Origin: an uncultured Bacteroidales bacterium
GTDB lineage: Bacteria; Bacteroidota; Bacteroidia; Bacteroidales; UBA932
Assembly (NCBI GenBank): GCA_944326355.1
Contig: CALVDO010000023.1
Span: forward strand, 1-33,650
Reading direction: 5' to 3'
DNA: 33,650 nt
Position 1 is the stretch's first letter. Each line of letters starts with the position of its first letter. The notes beneath the pieces were generated by a model. The model saw nothing but the letters and a program-made list of their open reading frames with translations. It had not been told where the DNA came from and ran no database searches. Positions 6,552 through 15,284 of this stretch are shown here, one piece after another. Made by a program: the position numbers and the translations under genes.

Positions 6552-8831
6552 TTAAAGTGATTCTTTTGAGAACGAGTAAGGGACATCCGCTTCCGCTGTA
6601 CCTCGCTGTCTGTTCGGTGTATTGTCCATCGTGTAGCGTATGATGGCGCCGTTCAGGAGCTGTTCGTGAGTAAGATAATTATGCGTGTAATTCTTCCCGT
6701 TGACTTTCATCGTGCGGATGTAGCGGTTATTTTTGCTGTTGTTGTCGGCGGAGATCGTGACGGTCCTGCCGTTCTCCAGATGGAGCTTTGCAGATCTGAA
6801 GAGAGGAGAACCTATGGCATATTGATCTGTGCCTGGGCAGACTGGATAGAAACCGAGGGCTGAAAATACATACCATGCGGATGTCTGGCCGTTGTCCTCG
6901 TCGCCGCAATAGCCGTCCGGGGTTGGAGAGTAGAGCTTTTCCATGATTTCGCGTGTCCTGTATTGGGCTTTCCACGGCTGTCCGGACCAGTCGTACAGGT
7001 ACACCATGTGCTGGATGGGCTGGTTGCCGTGGGCATATTGTCCCATGCCCATCACGTGCATTTCTCTCATTTCGTGTATCATGCCTCGGCTTTCCATGCC
7101 GAGTCTTCCCGGAATCACGAAAACGGAATCCATCATCCTGTTGAACTCGTCCTTTCCGCCCATCAGCTTCATCAGCCCGTTTGGATCATGGAATACGCAG
7201 AAGCTCCAGTGCCAGCTGTTGCCCTCACAGAAGTCTCCGCTCCAGTCCACAGGGTCAAAATCGGGACTGAAGCATCCCTTGTCGTCCTTCCCTGCCATAA
7301 GCTTTCTCGCAGGATTAAATATGTTTTTGTAGTTCAGTGCCCTCTGCGCGAATACGGCTATTTCGCTTTCCGGCTTGCCGAGCTTTTTCCCAAGGGTGTA
7401 TATTGCCCAGTCATCATAGGCATATTCCAGGGTTCTGGCAGCATTCTGGCCTATTCCCACATTGTTAGGGACATACCCGAGCCGGTTGTATTCCTCATAT
7501 CCCACGCGGCCGGATGCCGTTCCTTTCAGATGCGCTCCGGCTCCGTGCTTCACGGCTTCCCACAGTGCTTCTATGTCATAGCCGGCAAGGCCTTTGACGT
7601 ATGCATCGGCAACTACTGCCGCAGAATTGTTGCCGACCATACAGTCCCTGTGCCCGGGACTCGCCCATTCCGGAAGGAATCCGCTTTCTTTCCATGCGTT
7701 CACAAGACCTTCCTGCATCTTCTCTCCCATGGACGGATACATCAGGTTCAGAAGAGGGAAAAGGCTGCGGAACGTATCCCAGAAGCCTGTGTCGGTGAAC
7801 ATATAGCCCGGGCAGACCTTGCCGTTGTATGGACTGTAGTGCACTATGTTCCCGTTCCGGTCGATTTCATGGAAAGAGCGCGGGAACAGGAGACTCCTGT
7901 AAAGGCAGGAGTAGAAGGTTCTGAGGTTGTCCACATTGTCGTCCTCCACTTCTATTTTTCCGAGTTCCCGGTTCCATATCTCTCTCCCGTCCGCCGACAC
8001 TTCATCGAAAGAGCGTTCTCCGATCTCCCTGAGGTTGATTTCGGCCTGTTCGAGGCTGATGAACGAAGATGCCGCCTTGGCATGTATTGTCTCTCCTCTT
8101 GCCGTAGAGAATCCTACTATTGCTCCGGCATGCCCGCATTCTGTTTCTTCCTTGCCGGGGATGATCTCATTGTTCTCTACCGCATAATAAAATTCAAACG
8201 GCTTGTCGAACTCAAGCACAAACCAGTTTCGAAAATTGTCTGGAACCCCTCCGCTGTTGCGTGTGGAGTATCCGACAACCTTGTTCTCCGACGGTATTAT
8301 CTTGATGTACGAGCCGTTGTCGAATGCGTCTATCACCACATACGAACTTTTCTCCTCAGGATATGTAAACCGGAAGAATGCGGCTCTTTCCGTTGGTGTG
8401 AGTTCGGCCGTCACGTCATGGTCGGCAAGATAAACCTTGTAGTAGTAAGGTTTGGAGACTTCCGTCTTGTGTGAAAACCAGCTGGCTCTCTTGTCCTGGT
8501 CAAAAGCCGTCTCCCCTGTGGCTGGCATGATGGCGAATTGACCGTAGTCGTTCATCCAGGGGCTCGGCTGGTGTGTCTGTCTGAACCCTCTTATCTTGTC
8601 GGCATTGTAGGTGTATATCCAGCCGTCCCCCATCCTGCCTGTTTGCGGCGTCCAGAAATTCATCCCCCAAGGCAATGCTGTCGCGGGATAAGTGTTGCCT
8701 GTGGAGAGCTCGAATTTCGAGTCTGTTCCGCAGAGAGGATTGACGAAGTCGACAGGAGCATCGACTGCATAGGCGTGTATCGCGAGCAGCGCGGCGCAGG
8801 TGGAAAGCGTATGCTTCAGAATTGTATTCAT
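6552..8831 (-). CDS. GH92 alpha-mannosidase, divergent loop (NQPIQH)
   Basis: This is a second GH92 enzyme, 759 residues, with signal peptide MNTILKHTLSTCAALLAIHA. Conserved elements are VDFVNPLCGT near the mature N-terminus, GFRQTHQPSPWMNDYGQFA, probable acid Glu536 in CEGNSWHWSF, and DEDNGQTSAWYVFSALGFYP with the probable base. The substrate loop reads HGNQPIQHMVYLYD instead of the HGNEPSHH of its neighbour, so it probably recognises a different linkage, for example alpha-1,3 or a modified mannose. It is the first gene of the minus-strand operon (GH92, EEP lipoprotein, GH130, GH92) and starts divergently from the regulator gene. A long open frame on the opposite strand (6963-8474) is a shadow. 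Confidence 0.93.
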   Translation of the reverse strand: MNTILKHTLSTCAALLAIHAYAVDAPVDFVNPLCGTDSKFELSTGNTYPATALPWGMNFWTPQTGRMGDGWIYTYNADKIRGFRQTHQPSPWMNDYGQFAIMPATGETAFDQDKRASWFSHKTEVSKPYYYKVYLADHDVTAELTPTERAAFFRFTYPEEKSSYVVIDAFDNGSYIKIIPSENKVVGYSTRNSGGVPDNFRNWFVLEFDKPFEFYYAVENNEIIPGKEETECGHAGAIVGFSTARGETIHAKAASSFISLEQAEINLREIGERSFDEVSADGREIWNRELGKIEVEDDNVDNLRTFYSCLYRSLLFPRSFHEIDRNGNIVHYSPYNGKVCPGYMFTDTGFWDTFRSLFPLLNLMYPSMGEKMQEGLVNAWKESGFLPEWASPGHRDCMVGNNSAAVVADAYVKGLAGYDIEALWEAVKHGAGAHLKGTASGRVGYEEYNRLGYVPNNVGIGQNAARTLEYAYDDWAIYTLGKKLGKPESEIAVFAQRALNYKNIFNPARKLMAGKDDKGCFSPDFDPVDWSGDFCEGNSWHWSFCVFHDPNGLMKLMGGKDEFNRMMDSVFVIPGRLGMESRGMIHEMREMHVMGMGQYAHGNQPIQHMVYLYDWSGQPWKAQYRTREIMEKLYSPTPDGYCGDEDNGQTSAWYVFSALGFYPVCPGTDQYAIGSPLFRSAKLHLENGRTVTISADNNSKNNRYIRTMKVNGKNYTHNYLTHEQLLNGAIIRYTMDNTPNRQRGTAEADVPYSFSKESL

Positions 8832-8920
8832 CTGTTTGTTTTCTCTGTTGTTTTAATGAAAAGTGACTGCCCCCTCCAGAAATGGGACAGTGCTGAATGT
8901 CTGAAATGATGAACCCCGTA

Positions 8921-8928
8921 CAAAAATA
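8921..8928 (-). promoter_or_regulatory. Candidate -7 box for the GH92 operon
   Basis: Read on the minus strand, this is TATTTTTG, an exact match to TAnnTTTG, 90 bases before the GH92 start at 8831. No clear -33 element is seen at 19-21 bases, which fits a promoter needing an activator such as the neighbouring regulator. I found no secure operator repeat in the remaining 8832-9021 stretch. Confidence 0.38.
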
Positions 8929-9021
8929 TAATGAAAATATCAGCCTGTTTTCTCTCCCTTTCCATCTCTTTCTTCTTGGCGTAAAATTTAACTATACTGG
9001 CACATATATTTACACTATTTC

Positions 9022-9063
9022 TTGTCATCGGAAAATACAGAAAATAATTTTGGGGTAATTTTG
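9022..9063 (+). promoter_or_regulatory. Promoter of the hybrid regulator, with tandem -7 boxes
   Basis: TTG at 9022-9024 lies 20 bases before TAATTTTG at 9045-9052, matching the Bacteroidetes -33/-7 arrangement. A second identical TAATTTTG occurs at 9056-9063. Transcription from the first box would leave a leader of roughly 35 bases before ATG 9094. The -33 TTG is in frame with the regulator gene and could be mistaken for its start codon. Confidence 0.55.
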
Positions 9064-9093
9064 CATTGCAGAAGAACCATATCAAGACACGCT

Positions 9094-12000
9094 ATGACCA
9101 GATTGTATCAATTGGCATTGGTTTTTATATTCAACTTGTTGTCAATCACGGCTTTTTCGTATAATCTGAAGCAGATTTCCGACAAGGAGCACATGTCCAG
9201 CAGTTCCATCACGTCGCTTTGTCAGGACTCTCTCGGCGTGATATGGATAGGCACCTGTGACGGACTTAATGTATATGACGGACGAAAGGTCGGCGAGTTC
9301 AGGTCGCGTGACACCATAGACTGTCTTTCCGGAAATCTCATCGACAATATGGTCTGCACCGGGGATGCCTGCTGGATACAGACTTACTATGGTTTGAACA
9401 GGCTGGATCTGAAGAATAGCTCTATCACGCATTTCAATGAGTTCCAGAAATTCTTTTTCATGGCCGGAGACAGGAACGGGAACCTGTATGTCCTGAAGGA
9501 CAGCAACTGCATATATTATTTCAATAAGGAAAGCAGGACCTTCATGAAGATCAACATCAGCGGACTGCCGGTGTCCGACGTCCTCTGCTTTTTTGTTGAC
9601 GACCGCAATCTGATGTGGGTTGTGACGAGGGGCTATTCGCGGCGTTTCAGAATAACGCCTGGAGCGTCTGCGGGAGAAGTGTCTATCGTGCCCGAGGAAA
9701 GCGGATTTCAGCACTGTCTTCCTTTGGAGTACTGTTTCAGCGACGGGGTGGACATCTGTTATGTGGACAGCGAAGATGATCTGTATTCGTATAATATAAA
9801 GTCCGGCGTTACGACTTTCATAACTGATCTCGGAGACCAGATCGAGTCCCGTGGCAAGATATCTTCGATAGTAAGGCATCATGACAGTTTTTTTGTCGGC
9901 TTCACTATGGACGGACTGCTGAAGATAGAGTGGGACGGGGCACGATACAGGACAATTGAAATGCCTTTGAACAGCGGAATCTTCTGCGTCAGGAAGGACA
10001 GCTTTCAGGATATCGTGTGGATAGGAACTGACGGGCAGGGGGTTATGATATATTCCGATCCCATGTATTCCATCCGCTCAGTGGTCCTGAACCGGTATGA
10101 GGACAATGTACAGAGGCCGGTTAGGGCCCTGCATATTGATGACGACAGGACGCTGTGGGTGGGGACTAAAGGCAACGGCATACTTAAGATATATGACTTT
10201 GACATATCCGTACAGTCTTCGGAATGCCGTAAGGAGACTCTGACCGTCTCCAATTCAGGTCTCGGAAGCAATGCCGTCTATTGTTTCGAGAAAAGTTCAC
10301 GGCCGCTGCTCTGGATCGGAGATGAGGATGGCTTGTGCTATTTCTCATATCGGGACGGAATGGTGCATAAGATTCCCGTAGAGGCGGACGGGCTTGACTT
10401 CAGGTACATTCACGACATTTACGAGACGCAGGACGGTACGGGGATATGGCTTGCCAGCGTAGGCATGGGTGTGGTGCGGGCAGTGCTCGGAGGAACTCCC
10501 TCCCGTCCCGTGCTGGAGGATGTGAAGCGGTATGCAATCAATGACGGGGACTTCAATGCCAATTATTTCTTCAGCATTTATGCGGAGAACGACAGCACGA
10601 TAGTGTTTGCCAACAAAGGTTACGGGGCTTTCCGTTGGAATCCCGCTACAGACGGGATAGAGCCTCTGACATCAGCCAAATACGACAACATGACCCTGAA
10701 CAATATAATGGACATAGACAGGGACAGCAGCGGAAACTGGCTGCTCGGTACAAGTTATGGCCTTATTAAACATGCTTCCGGGACTTCATGGAGCCTTTTC
10801 AACACCAGAAACGGCTTCCCGAACGGCACTGTCCATGCCATACTGAAGAGCGGGCCGGAAGATTTCTGGCTCAGCACTAATCTCGGGCTCGTGAATTTCA
10901 ATTCGGCTCACGACATGTTCCGGACCTACGGATTCAATGACGGGCTGGACGTAGTGGAGTTCAGTGACGGGGCAGAATTCTACGACAAGGCGTCAGAGAC
11001 ATTGTATTTCGGCGGCATCAATGGCTTTACCGCCGTGACGGCTGACGGCCATCCGGAACCGCTATATATGCCTCCAGTTCATTTCGACAGGCTGACCATC
11101 TTCGGCCAGCAGCACAATATAGGCGAATATCTTGTGCACAAGGGAGGGAAAGATGTTCTGGATCTTGATTACGGGCAGAATTACTTTACCGTTTCTTTTG
11201 CCGCCGTGGACCATGTAAACGGAAACAACATAATGTACCGATATAAATTGAAGGGACGCGGAGATCAGTGGATAGACAATGGGCATGACGGGTCCGTATC
11301 CTTTACCAATATGGCTTCCGGAGAATATACGCTGCAGGTAAAGTATTACAACAGCGTTTTCTGCAGAGAAAGCGACATATATTCGATAGTAATACATGTG
11401 GCTGATCCGTGGTACGGCACATGGTGGGCCTATGTCATCTATTCGGTCCTTTTCCTTCTCGCTGCTGCTGGCGCTGCTTATTCGGTAATTCAGAAAAACA
11501 GCAGGAGAAGACGCGAAATGCTTGCCGATCTGGAGGCCCGGCACAAAGAGAATGTCTTTGAATCCAAACTCCGCTTCTTTACGGATGTCGCAAATGAATT
11601 CAGCACGCCGCTGACGCTCATATACGGTCCTTGCGGCCAGATATTGTCCGAAAAGGGAATCAGCCGTCCTGTCTCCGTCTATGCCGGGATGATTCAGGCC
11701 AACGCAAAAAGGCTCGACAGCCTGATTCATGAACTGATAGAATTCCGTCATATTGAGACCGGCAACAGGGAAGCAAGAATAGAGACGGTGGATATGTCTT
11801 TTGTGTTGAATGACATAGCCGCAATGTTTGACGAAATGGCCAAGAGCCGGGGTATAGCGTTCGTCCGCAGTGTTCCGGACGGTCTGATATGGAATACTGA
11901 CAAGGGTTTCATATCCACTACGGTCACCAATCTCATATTATACGCATTTCAGCACACGCCTTCAGGGAAGTCCATATCCGTGGACATGAGGCCGGATGCC

Positions 12001-13125
12001 GACGGGAGGCTGTACATAGGCATCACAAGTACGGGGACTGACATAAAAGAGGAGGATCTTCACTATATGTTCAACAGGTATGCGGCTCTTGACAATATCG
12101 GTAATGGTGAGGGTTCTGATTCTCCCCGTTCCGGTCTGGGGCTTGCGCTCGCGCATAATATGGTGAGCCTTCTCGGCGGTACTCTTGAAGCCCGGAAATC
12201 TGATGCGGGAGAGGCGGTATTCTACTTTTCGCTGCCGGCGGCAGAGCTTGGGGCCGAGTCCGGACGGGCCGGCTGGACCGACACGGGATATGTCCCTGTA
12301 CTTGAGTCTTGTCCTGTCCCGCTGCCTGAATATGAATTTGACAAGACACGCCCGACTCTCCTTGTCATTGACGATGAGACGGAGATGCTTTGGTTCATCG
12401 GTGAGATTTTCCATAATGATTATAATGTCATAATGCTTCAGGATGCCACGAAGTTGGGTCAAGTGATGGGCGATGTCTATCCTAATGTGATAATCTGTGA
12501 CATGACCATGCCTCATGTCAGCGGCATAGAGATTACGCGACAGGTAAAGTCCGCCAAGGAGACTGCGCATATTCCGGTCATCATCATTTCCGGAAAATAC
12601 GAGATGGAAAATCAGATGGAGGCTCTTTCGGTCGGAGCGCAGCTGTATGTCACTAAACCTTTCAGCGCAGAGTTTCTTAAAGTGTCCGTAAGCCAGATGA
12701 TGGAGAGAAAGGAGATCCTGAAAGACTATTTCAGCTCCCCGATCAGCTCATTTGAAAAGGCGGAGGGCAGACTGACCCACAAGGAGTCCAGGAAGTTTCT
12801 CCAGAAGGTCCTCAAAGTAATTAACGACAACATCACCAGCCGTGAACTTTCTCCGAGATTCATCGCTTCACAGCTCGCCATAAGTACGAGAAGTTTCTAC
12901 AGGAGAATGGAAGATGCGGGCGGCGAAAGCCCGACCGTTCTCATCAGACAGTGCAGGCTGCATGTCGCTAAGGATATGCTGCTGAATACGAGGAAGACGA
13001 TAGACGAAATCGTCTTTGCCTCAGGGTTCGCCAACAAGGTCACATTCTTCAAGTCGTTCAGGGAAAAGTACGGATGTACGCCAAAGGAGTTTCGGCAGAG
13101 GCATCTTGACGAGCTGCGGCGGTGA
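9094..13125 (+). CDS. Hybrid two-component system regulator (HTCS) with degenerate kinase module
   Basis: This 1343-residue single-polypeptide sensor-regulator controls PULs in Bacteroidetes. Order: signal sequence (MTRLYQLALVFIFNLLSITA); periplasmic two-component propeller repeats (about 25-660, many WIGT/WVGT/WLST strands); a Y_Y_Y domain (about 690-765); a transmembrane helix (about 777-799); HisKA and HATPase regions (about 820-1040); a receiver (about 1087-1205); an AraC-type HTH (about 1240-1340, with FRQRHLDELRR at the end). The receiver is intact: Asp1093/Asp1094, phospho-acceptor Asp1136 and Lys1188. The kinase is not. The H-box reads FTDVANEFSTPL with Asn834 where His is expected, the N-box NLILYAF has Tyr950 for the second Asn, and the G1 box has Ser979 for Asp; only GLGLAL of G2 is normal. 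ATG 9094 is chosen because the upstream TTG at 9022 lies in the promoter. It probably controls both flanking operons. Confidence 0.95.
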   Translation: MTRLYQLALVFIFNLLSITAFSYNLKQISDKEHMSSSSITSLCQDSLGVIWIGTCDGLNVYDGRKVGEFRSRDTIDCLSGNLIDNMVCTGDACWIQTYYGLNRLDLKNSSITHFNEFQKFFFMAGDRNGNLYVLKDSNCIYYFNKESRTFMKINISGLPVSDVLCFFVDDRNLMWVVTRGYSRRFRITPGASAGEVSIVPEESGFQHCLPLEYCFSDGVDICYVDSEDDLYSYNIKSGVTTFITDLGDQIESRGKISSIVRHHDSFFVGFTMDGLLKIEWDGARYRTIEMPLNSGIFCVRKDSFQDIVWIGTDGQGVMIYSDPMYSIRSVVLNRYEDNVQRPVRALHIDDDRTLWVGTKGNGILKIYDFDISVQSSECRKETLTVSNSGLGSNAVYCFEKSSRPLLWIGDEDGLCYFSYRDGMVHKIPVEADGLDFRYIHDIYETQDGTGIWLASVGMGVVRAVLGGTPSRPVLEDVKRYAINDGDFNANYFFSIYAENDSTIVFANKGYGAFRWNPATDGIEPLTSAKYDNMTLNNIMDIDRDSSGNWLLGTSYGLIKHASGTSWSLFNTRNGFPNGTVHAILKSGPEDFWLSTNLGLVNFNSAHDMFRTYGFNDGLDVVEFSDGAEFYDKASETLYFGGINGFTAVTADGHPEPLYMPPVHFDRLTIFGQQHNIGEYLVHKGGKDVLDLDYGQNYFTVSFAAVDHVNGNNIMYRYKLKGRGDQWIDNGHDGSVSFTNMASGEYTLQVKYYNSVFCRESDIYSIVIHVADPWYGTWWAYVIYSVLFLLAAAGAAYSVIQKNSRRRREMLADLEARHKENVFESKLRFFTDVANEFSTPLTLIYGPCGQILSEKGISRPVSVYAGMIQANAKRLDSLIHELIEFRHIETGNREARIETVDMSFVLNDIAAMFDEMAKSRGIAFVRSVPDGLIWNTDKGFISTTVTNLILYAFQHTPSGKSISVDMRPDADGRLYIGITSTGTDIKEEDLHYMFNRYAALDNIGNGEGSDSPRSGLGLALAHNMVSLLGGTLEARKSDAGEAVFYFSLPAAELGAESGRAGWTDTGYVPVLESCPVPLPEYEFDKTRPTLLVIDDETEMLWFIGEIFHNDYNVIMLQDATKLGQVMGDVYPNVIICDMTMPHVSGIEITRQVKSAKETAHIPVIIISGKYEMENQMEALSVGAQLYVTKPFSAEFLKVSVSQMMERKEILKDYFSSPISSFEKAEGRLTHKESRKFLQKVLKVINDNITSRELSPRFIASQLAISTRSFYRRMEDAGGESPTVLIRQCRLHVAKDMLLNTRKTIDEIVFASGFANKVTFFKSFREKYGCTPKEFRQRHLDELRR

Positions 13126-13223
13126 CAAGGATTGAAAGTAAGGATATGGGATAATATGGTTAAGTTTTGTGCCAATCATCATGCCGTTCTTTCACCGGCT
13201 GTACAAGATGTGCCTTGCCTGTC

Positions 13224-13231
13224 TACCTTTG
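13224..13231 (+). promoter_or_regulatory. Candidate -7 box for the SusCD operon
   Basis: TACCTTTG is an exact TAnnTTTG match 76 bases before the first gene of the uptake operon (ATG 13308). It lies inside a small inverted repeat (CTGTC 13219-13223 / GACAG 13231-13235). No convincing -33 element is present, which fits activation by the regulator encoded immediately upstream. Confidence 0.42.
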
Positions 13232-13307
13232 ACAGACCAGAAATCTGAACCCCAAACAACAGATTTTTTACTCATTTTAATAACACTAAATTATCCGAAC
13301 TGAACTG

Positions 13308-15257
13308 ATGAAAAGAAAACTTCTTTTTCTGTTTCTCCCGCTCATGTTCTTCTCCGTTTCATGTACGGATGAACTGGATGACGGCACCGTTGAAGAAGCT
13401 GCTGACCTTGCTGTGGACAATGATGCCGTGACCCTGATCCAGGGAGATGAAATTACGGTGAACATAACTTCCGGCAACGGGGACTATTTCACGAGGTCAT
13501 TTGATGAAAGCGTAGTGACGGCATCGGTAGATGGTACTGAAGTTACCATAAAGGCTGTGGAAAACAGTTCTTTAGGAGAAGGCGACGTGCTTGAGACCAC
13601 CGTCATCGTAGTTGACGGTCGCAAAAAGGTCGTCAGGATCAATGTGCAGGTCGCCAGACTTTGGGAACTTACTACAGATGCCCCGGCGGACGGACTTGAC
13701 CTGTTCATAGGGGAGACCCGCACGGTGAAGATACTCACGGGCAATGGAGACTACAGGATATCTGCCCCTGAAGGCTACGAAGATCATATTGCCGTGTCGG
13801 AAATCTCCGGTCAGACATTCTCAGTCACCGGTCTTCTTGAAACGCGGGAAGACATTGTGCTCACTCTGGCCGACAAGAAGGACAAATCCACGGCCATACC
13901 TGTAAAAGTGAGCATAGTGGATCTTACTCTGGACTCCAATGAAGCCGTATTTGCCGAGCCGGATGCATCTGCACAGTACATAGCCATAGAGCAGGGCAAC
14001 GGCGGCTATTCATTTGCCTACCGCACCGGGGACAGTGAGCCTGCAGAGGAATCCGCCGTCGTTGAGGCTGTCGAAAGCGGTAACCTCATCACCCTGACAC
14101 CGAAGTCGGCGGGAGAAGTGACAGTGATAGTGACCGACCAGAAAGGCTCTTCGGAAGAGATTGCGGTAACCGTGAATCCTTATGAACTGAAGCTGGCCGG
14201 CAATGCGTCATCCATCACAATAGAAGGCTTCGCGAATACGGCTTCCGTGGCCATCGCCCGAGGCAACGGCGGATACCGGCTTGCGGGTCTGACTGATGAC
14301 AATAGCAAATACATCAAGTCTGCGGAAATTGACGAGCACAATAATATTGTCGTTGAGGCCAATTGGCTCGGCACCACCACTCTGACATTGAGTGACAACG
14401 CCGGCAAGACATTGGAGATACCGGTGACTGTCGCCCCTGTGGCTGCGGAACTCAGTTCTGATTATTGCTTCAGGATGGGGATAAGGGAGTATATCGAGTC
14501 GCATCCTGATTTTGACCATCAGGGGAAGCTTACTTTCGAGATGGTCTTCTGGCCGACATATTCGAGGTCGCTTCAGTCTTTCATCGGGCTTGAAGGCGTG
14601 TTCCTTTTGAGATGTGAGAGCAACGGGGATACAGACCTGCGCTTTGAAATTGCCACCAAAATCCATAAGGATCCCTACAATCTTTCCGGAGATACTTATA
14701 ATGATCCTCGCTTCAGGAGCCAGCAGAGAATGGGAAATGACCGACAGGGTAATGCCCAATGGTATCATATAGCCATAGTCTTCGACGGAACCCAGACCAG
14801 CACCAAAGAGGCCTATAAGATGTACATAAACGGAGTCCGCGAGGAACTGACCCCGGCTTCGGATGAGTATGCGGATGTTGCTCCTGACCCGTATCTCGTG
14901 CTGTCTGCCGTAAAGGGAGATGAAGCCTTGATGATAGGCCGCTCAGGAAACAGTGAATACCGTCTTGGCTATTGTGCAGTCGCTCAGGCCCGTATGTGGA
15001 CCGTCGCAAGGACAGAGGCAGAGATCAAGGCCGATATGTGCACATATTTCTCTCCGGAGGAAGCTGCCACAAAGGAAGGGCTTGCAGGCTACTGGGTCCC
15101 TTCTGAAGGCACTTCGGGTATAGATGCCTTCCCTAACTACGGCTATGTCGGCGAAGGACTTGACGGAATTGTCTACAACAACGCCGTGAAGACGATAACA
15201 GAGACTCCGTTCACAGGAAAATACAGACTTGTGGACTGCCCGTATTTGGTCCGATGA
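13308..15257 (+). CDS. Surface lipoprotein: four Ig-like GNG repeats plus LamG domain
   Basis: This is a 649-residue lipoprotein. The signal MKRKLLFLFLPLMFFSVSC ends at a lipidated Cys followed by TDELDD, an acidic stretch resembling the Bacteroidetes lipoprotein surface-export signal. Four Ig-like modules follow, each marked by a GNG(D/G)Y motif at about residues 56, 145, 230 and 319, a regular 85-89 residue period. From about 390 to 620 there is a concanavalin/LamG-like region (TFEMVFWP, WYHIAIVFDGT, MYINGVREE, MIGRSGNSEYRLGY, ARMWTVARTEAEI). No catalytic residues are evident. Role inferred: surface mannan binding. It opens the uptake operon, 27 bases before the SusE-like gene, and is related to the last gene of the operon. 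It fills the position of a surface glycan-binding protein but is not SusE/F itself. Confidence 0.82.
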   Translation: MKRKLLFLFLPLMFFSVSCTDELDDGTVEEAADLAVDNDAVTLIQGDEITVNITSGNGDYFTRSFDESVVTASVDGTEVTIKAVENSSLGEGDVLETTVIVVDGRKKVVRINVQVARLWELTTDAPADGLDLFIGETRTVKILTGNGDYRISAPEGYEDHIAVSEISGQTFSVTGLLETREDIVLTLADKKDKSTAIPVKVSIVDLTLDSNEAVFAEPDASAQYIAIEQGNGGYSFAYRTGDSEPAEESAVVEAVESGNLITLTPKSAGEVTVIVTDQKGSSEEIAVTVNPYELKLAGNASSITIEGFANTASVAIARGNGGYRLAGLTDDNSKYIKSAEIDEHNNIVVEANWLGTTTLTLSDNAGKTLEIPVTVAPVAAELSSDYCFRMGIREYIESHPDFDHQGKLTFEMVFWPTYSRSLQSFIGLEGVFLLRCESNGDTDLRFEIATKIHKDPYNLSGDTYNDPRFRSQQRMGNDRQGNAQWYHIAIVFDGTQTSTKEAYKMYINGVREELTPASDEYADVAPDPYLVLSAVKGDEALMIGRSGNSEYRLGYCAVAQARMWTVARTEAEIKADMCTYFSPEEAATKEGLAGYWVPSEGTSGIDAFPNYGYVGEGLDGIVYNNAVKTITETPFTGKYRLVDCPYLVR

Positions 15258-15284
15258 TATGAATGTTCAACCAAAAACAGAAAT

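Noticed and set aside
6963..8474. A 503-codon open frame on the plus strand
   Set aside because: It lies entirely antisense to the well-supported GH92 gene, has no recognisable domain and reflects codon bias of the opposite strand.
9022..9093. TTG start extending the regulator by 24 residues
   Set aside because: The TTG is the -33 element of the promoter; the added residues precede a clean signal sequence starting at ATG 9094.
9142..9882. A 246-codon minus-strand open frame under the regulator gene
   Set aside because: It is antisense to the propeller repeats and lacks any family signature.
13126..13223. Possible operator repeats for the regulator (TGCC-containing pairs)
   Set aside because: The matches are only four to five bases long and do not recur convincingly upstream of the GH92 operon or GH125.
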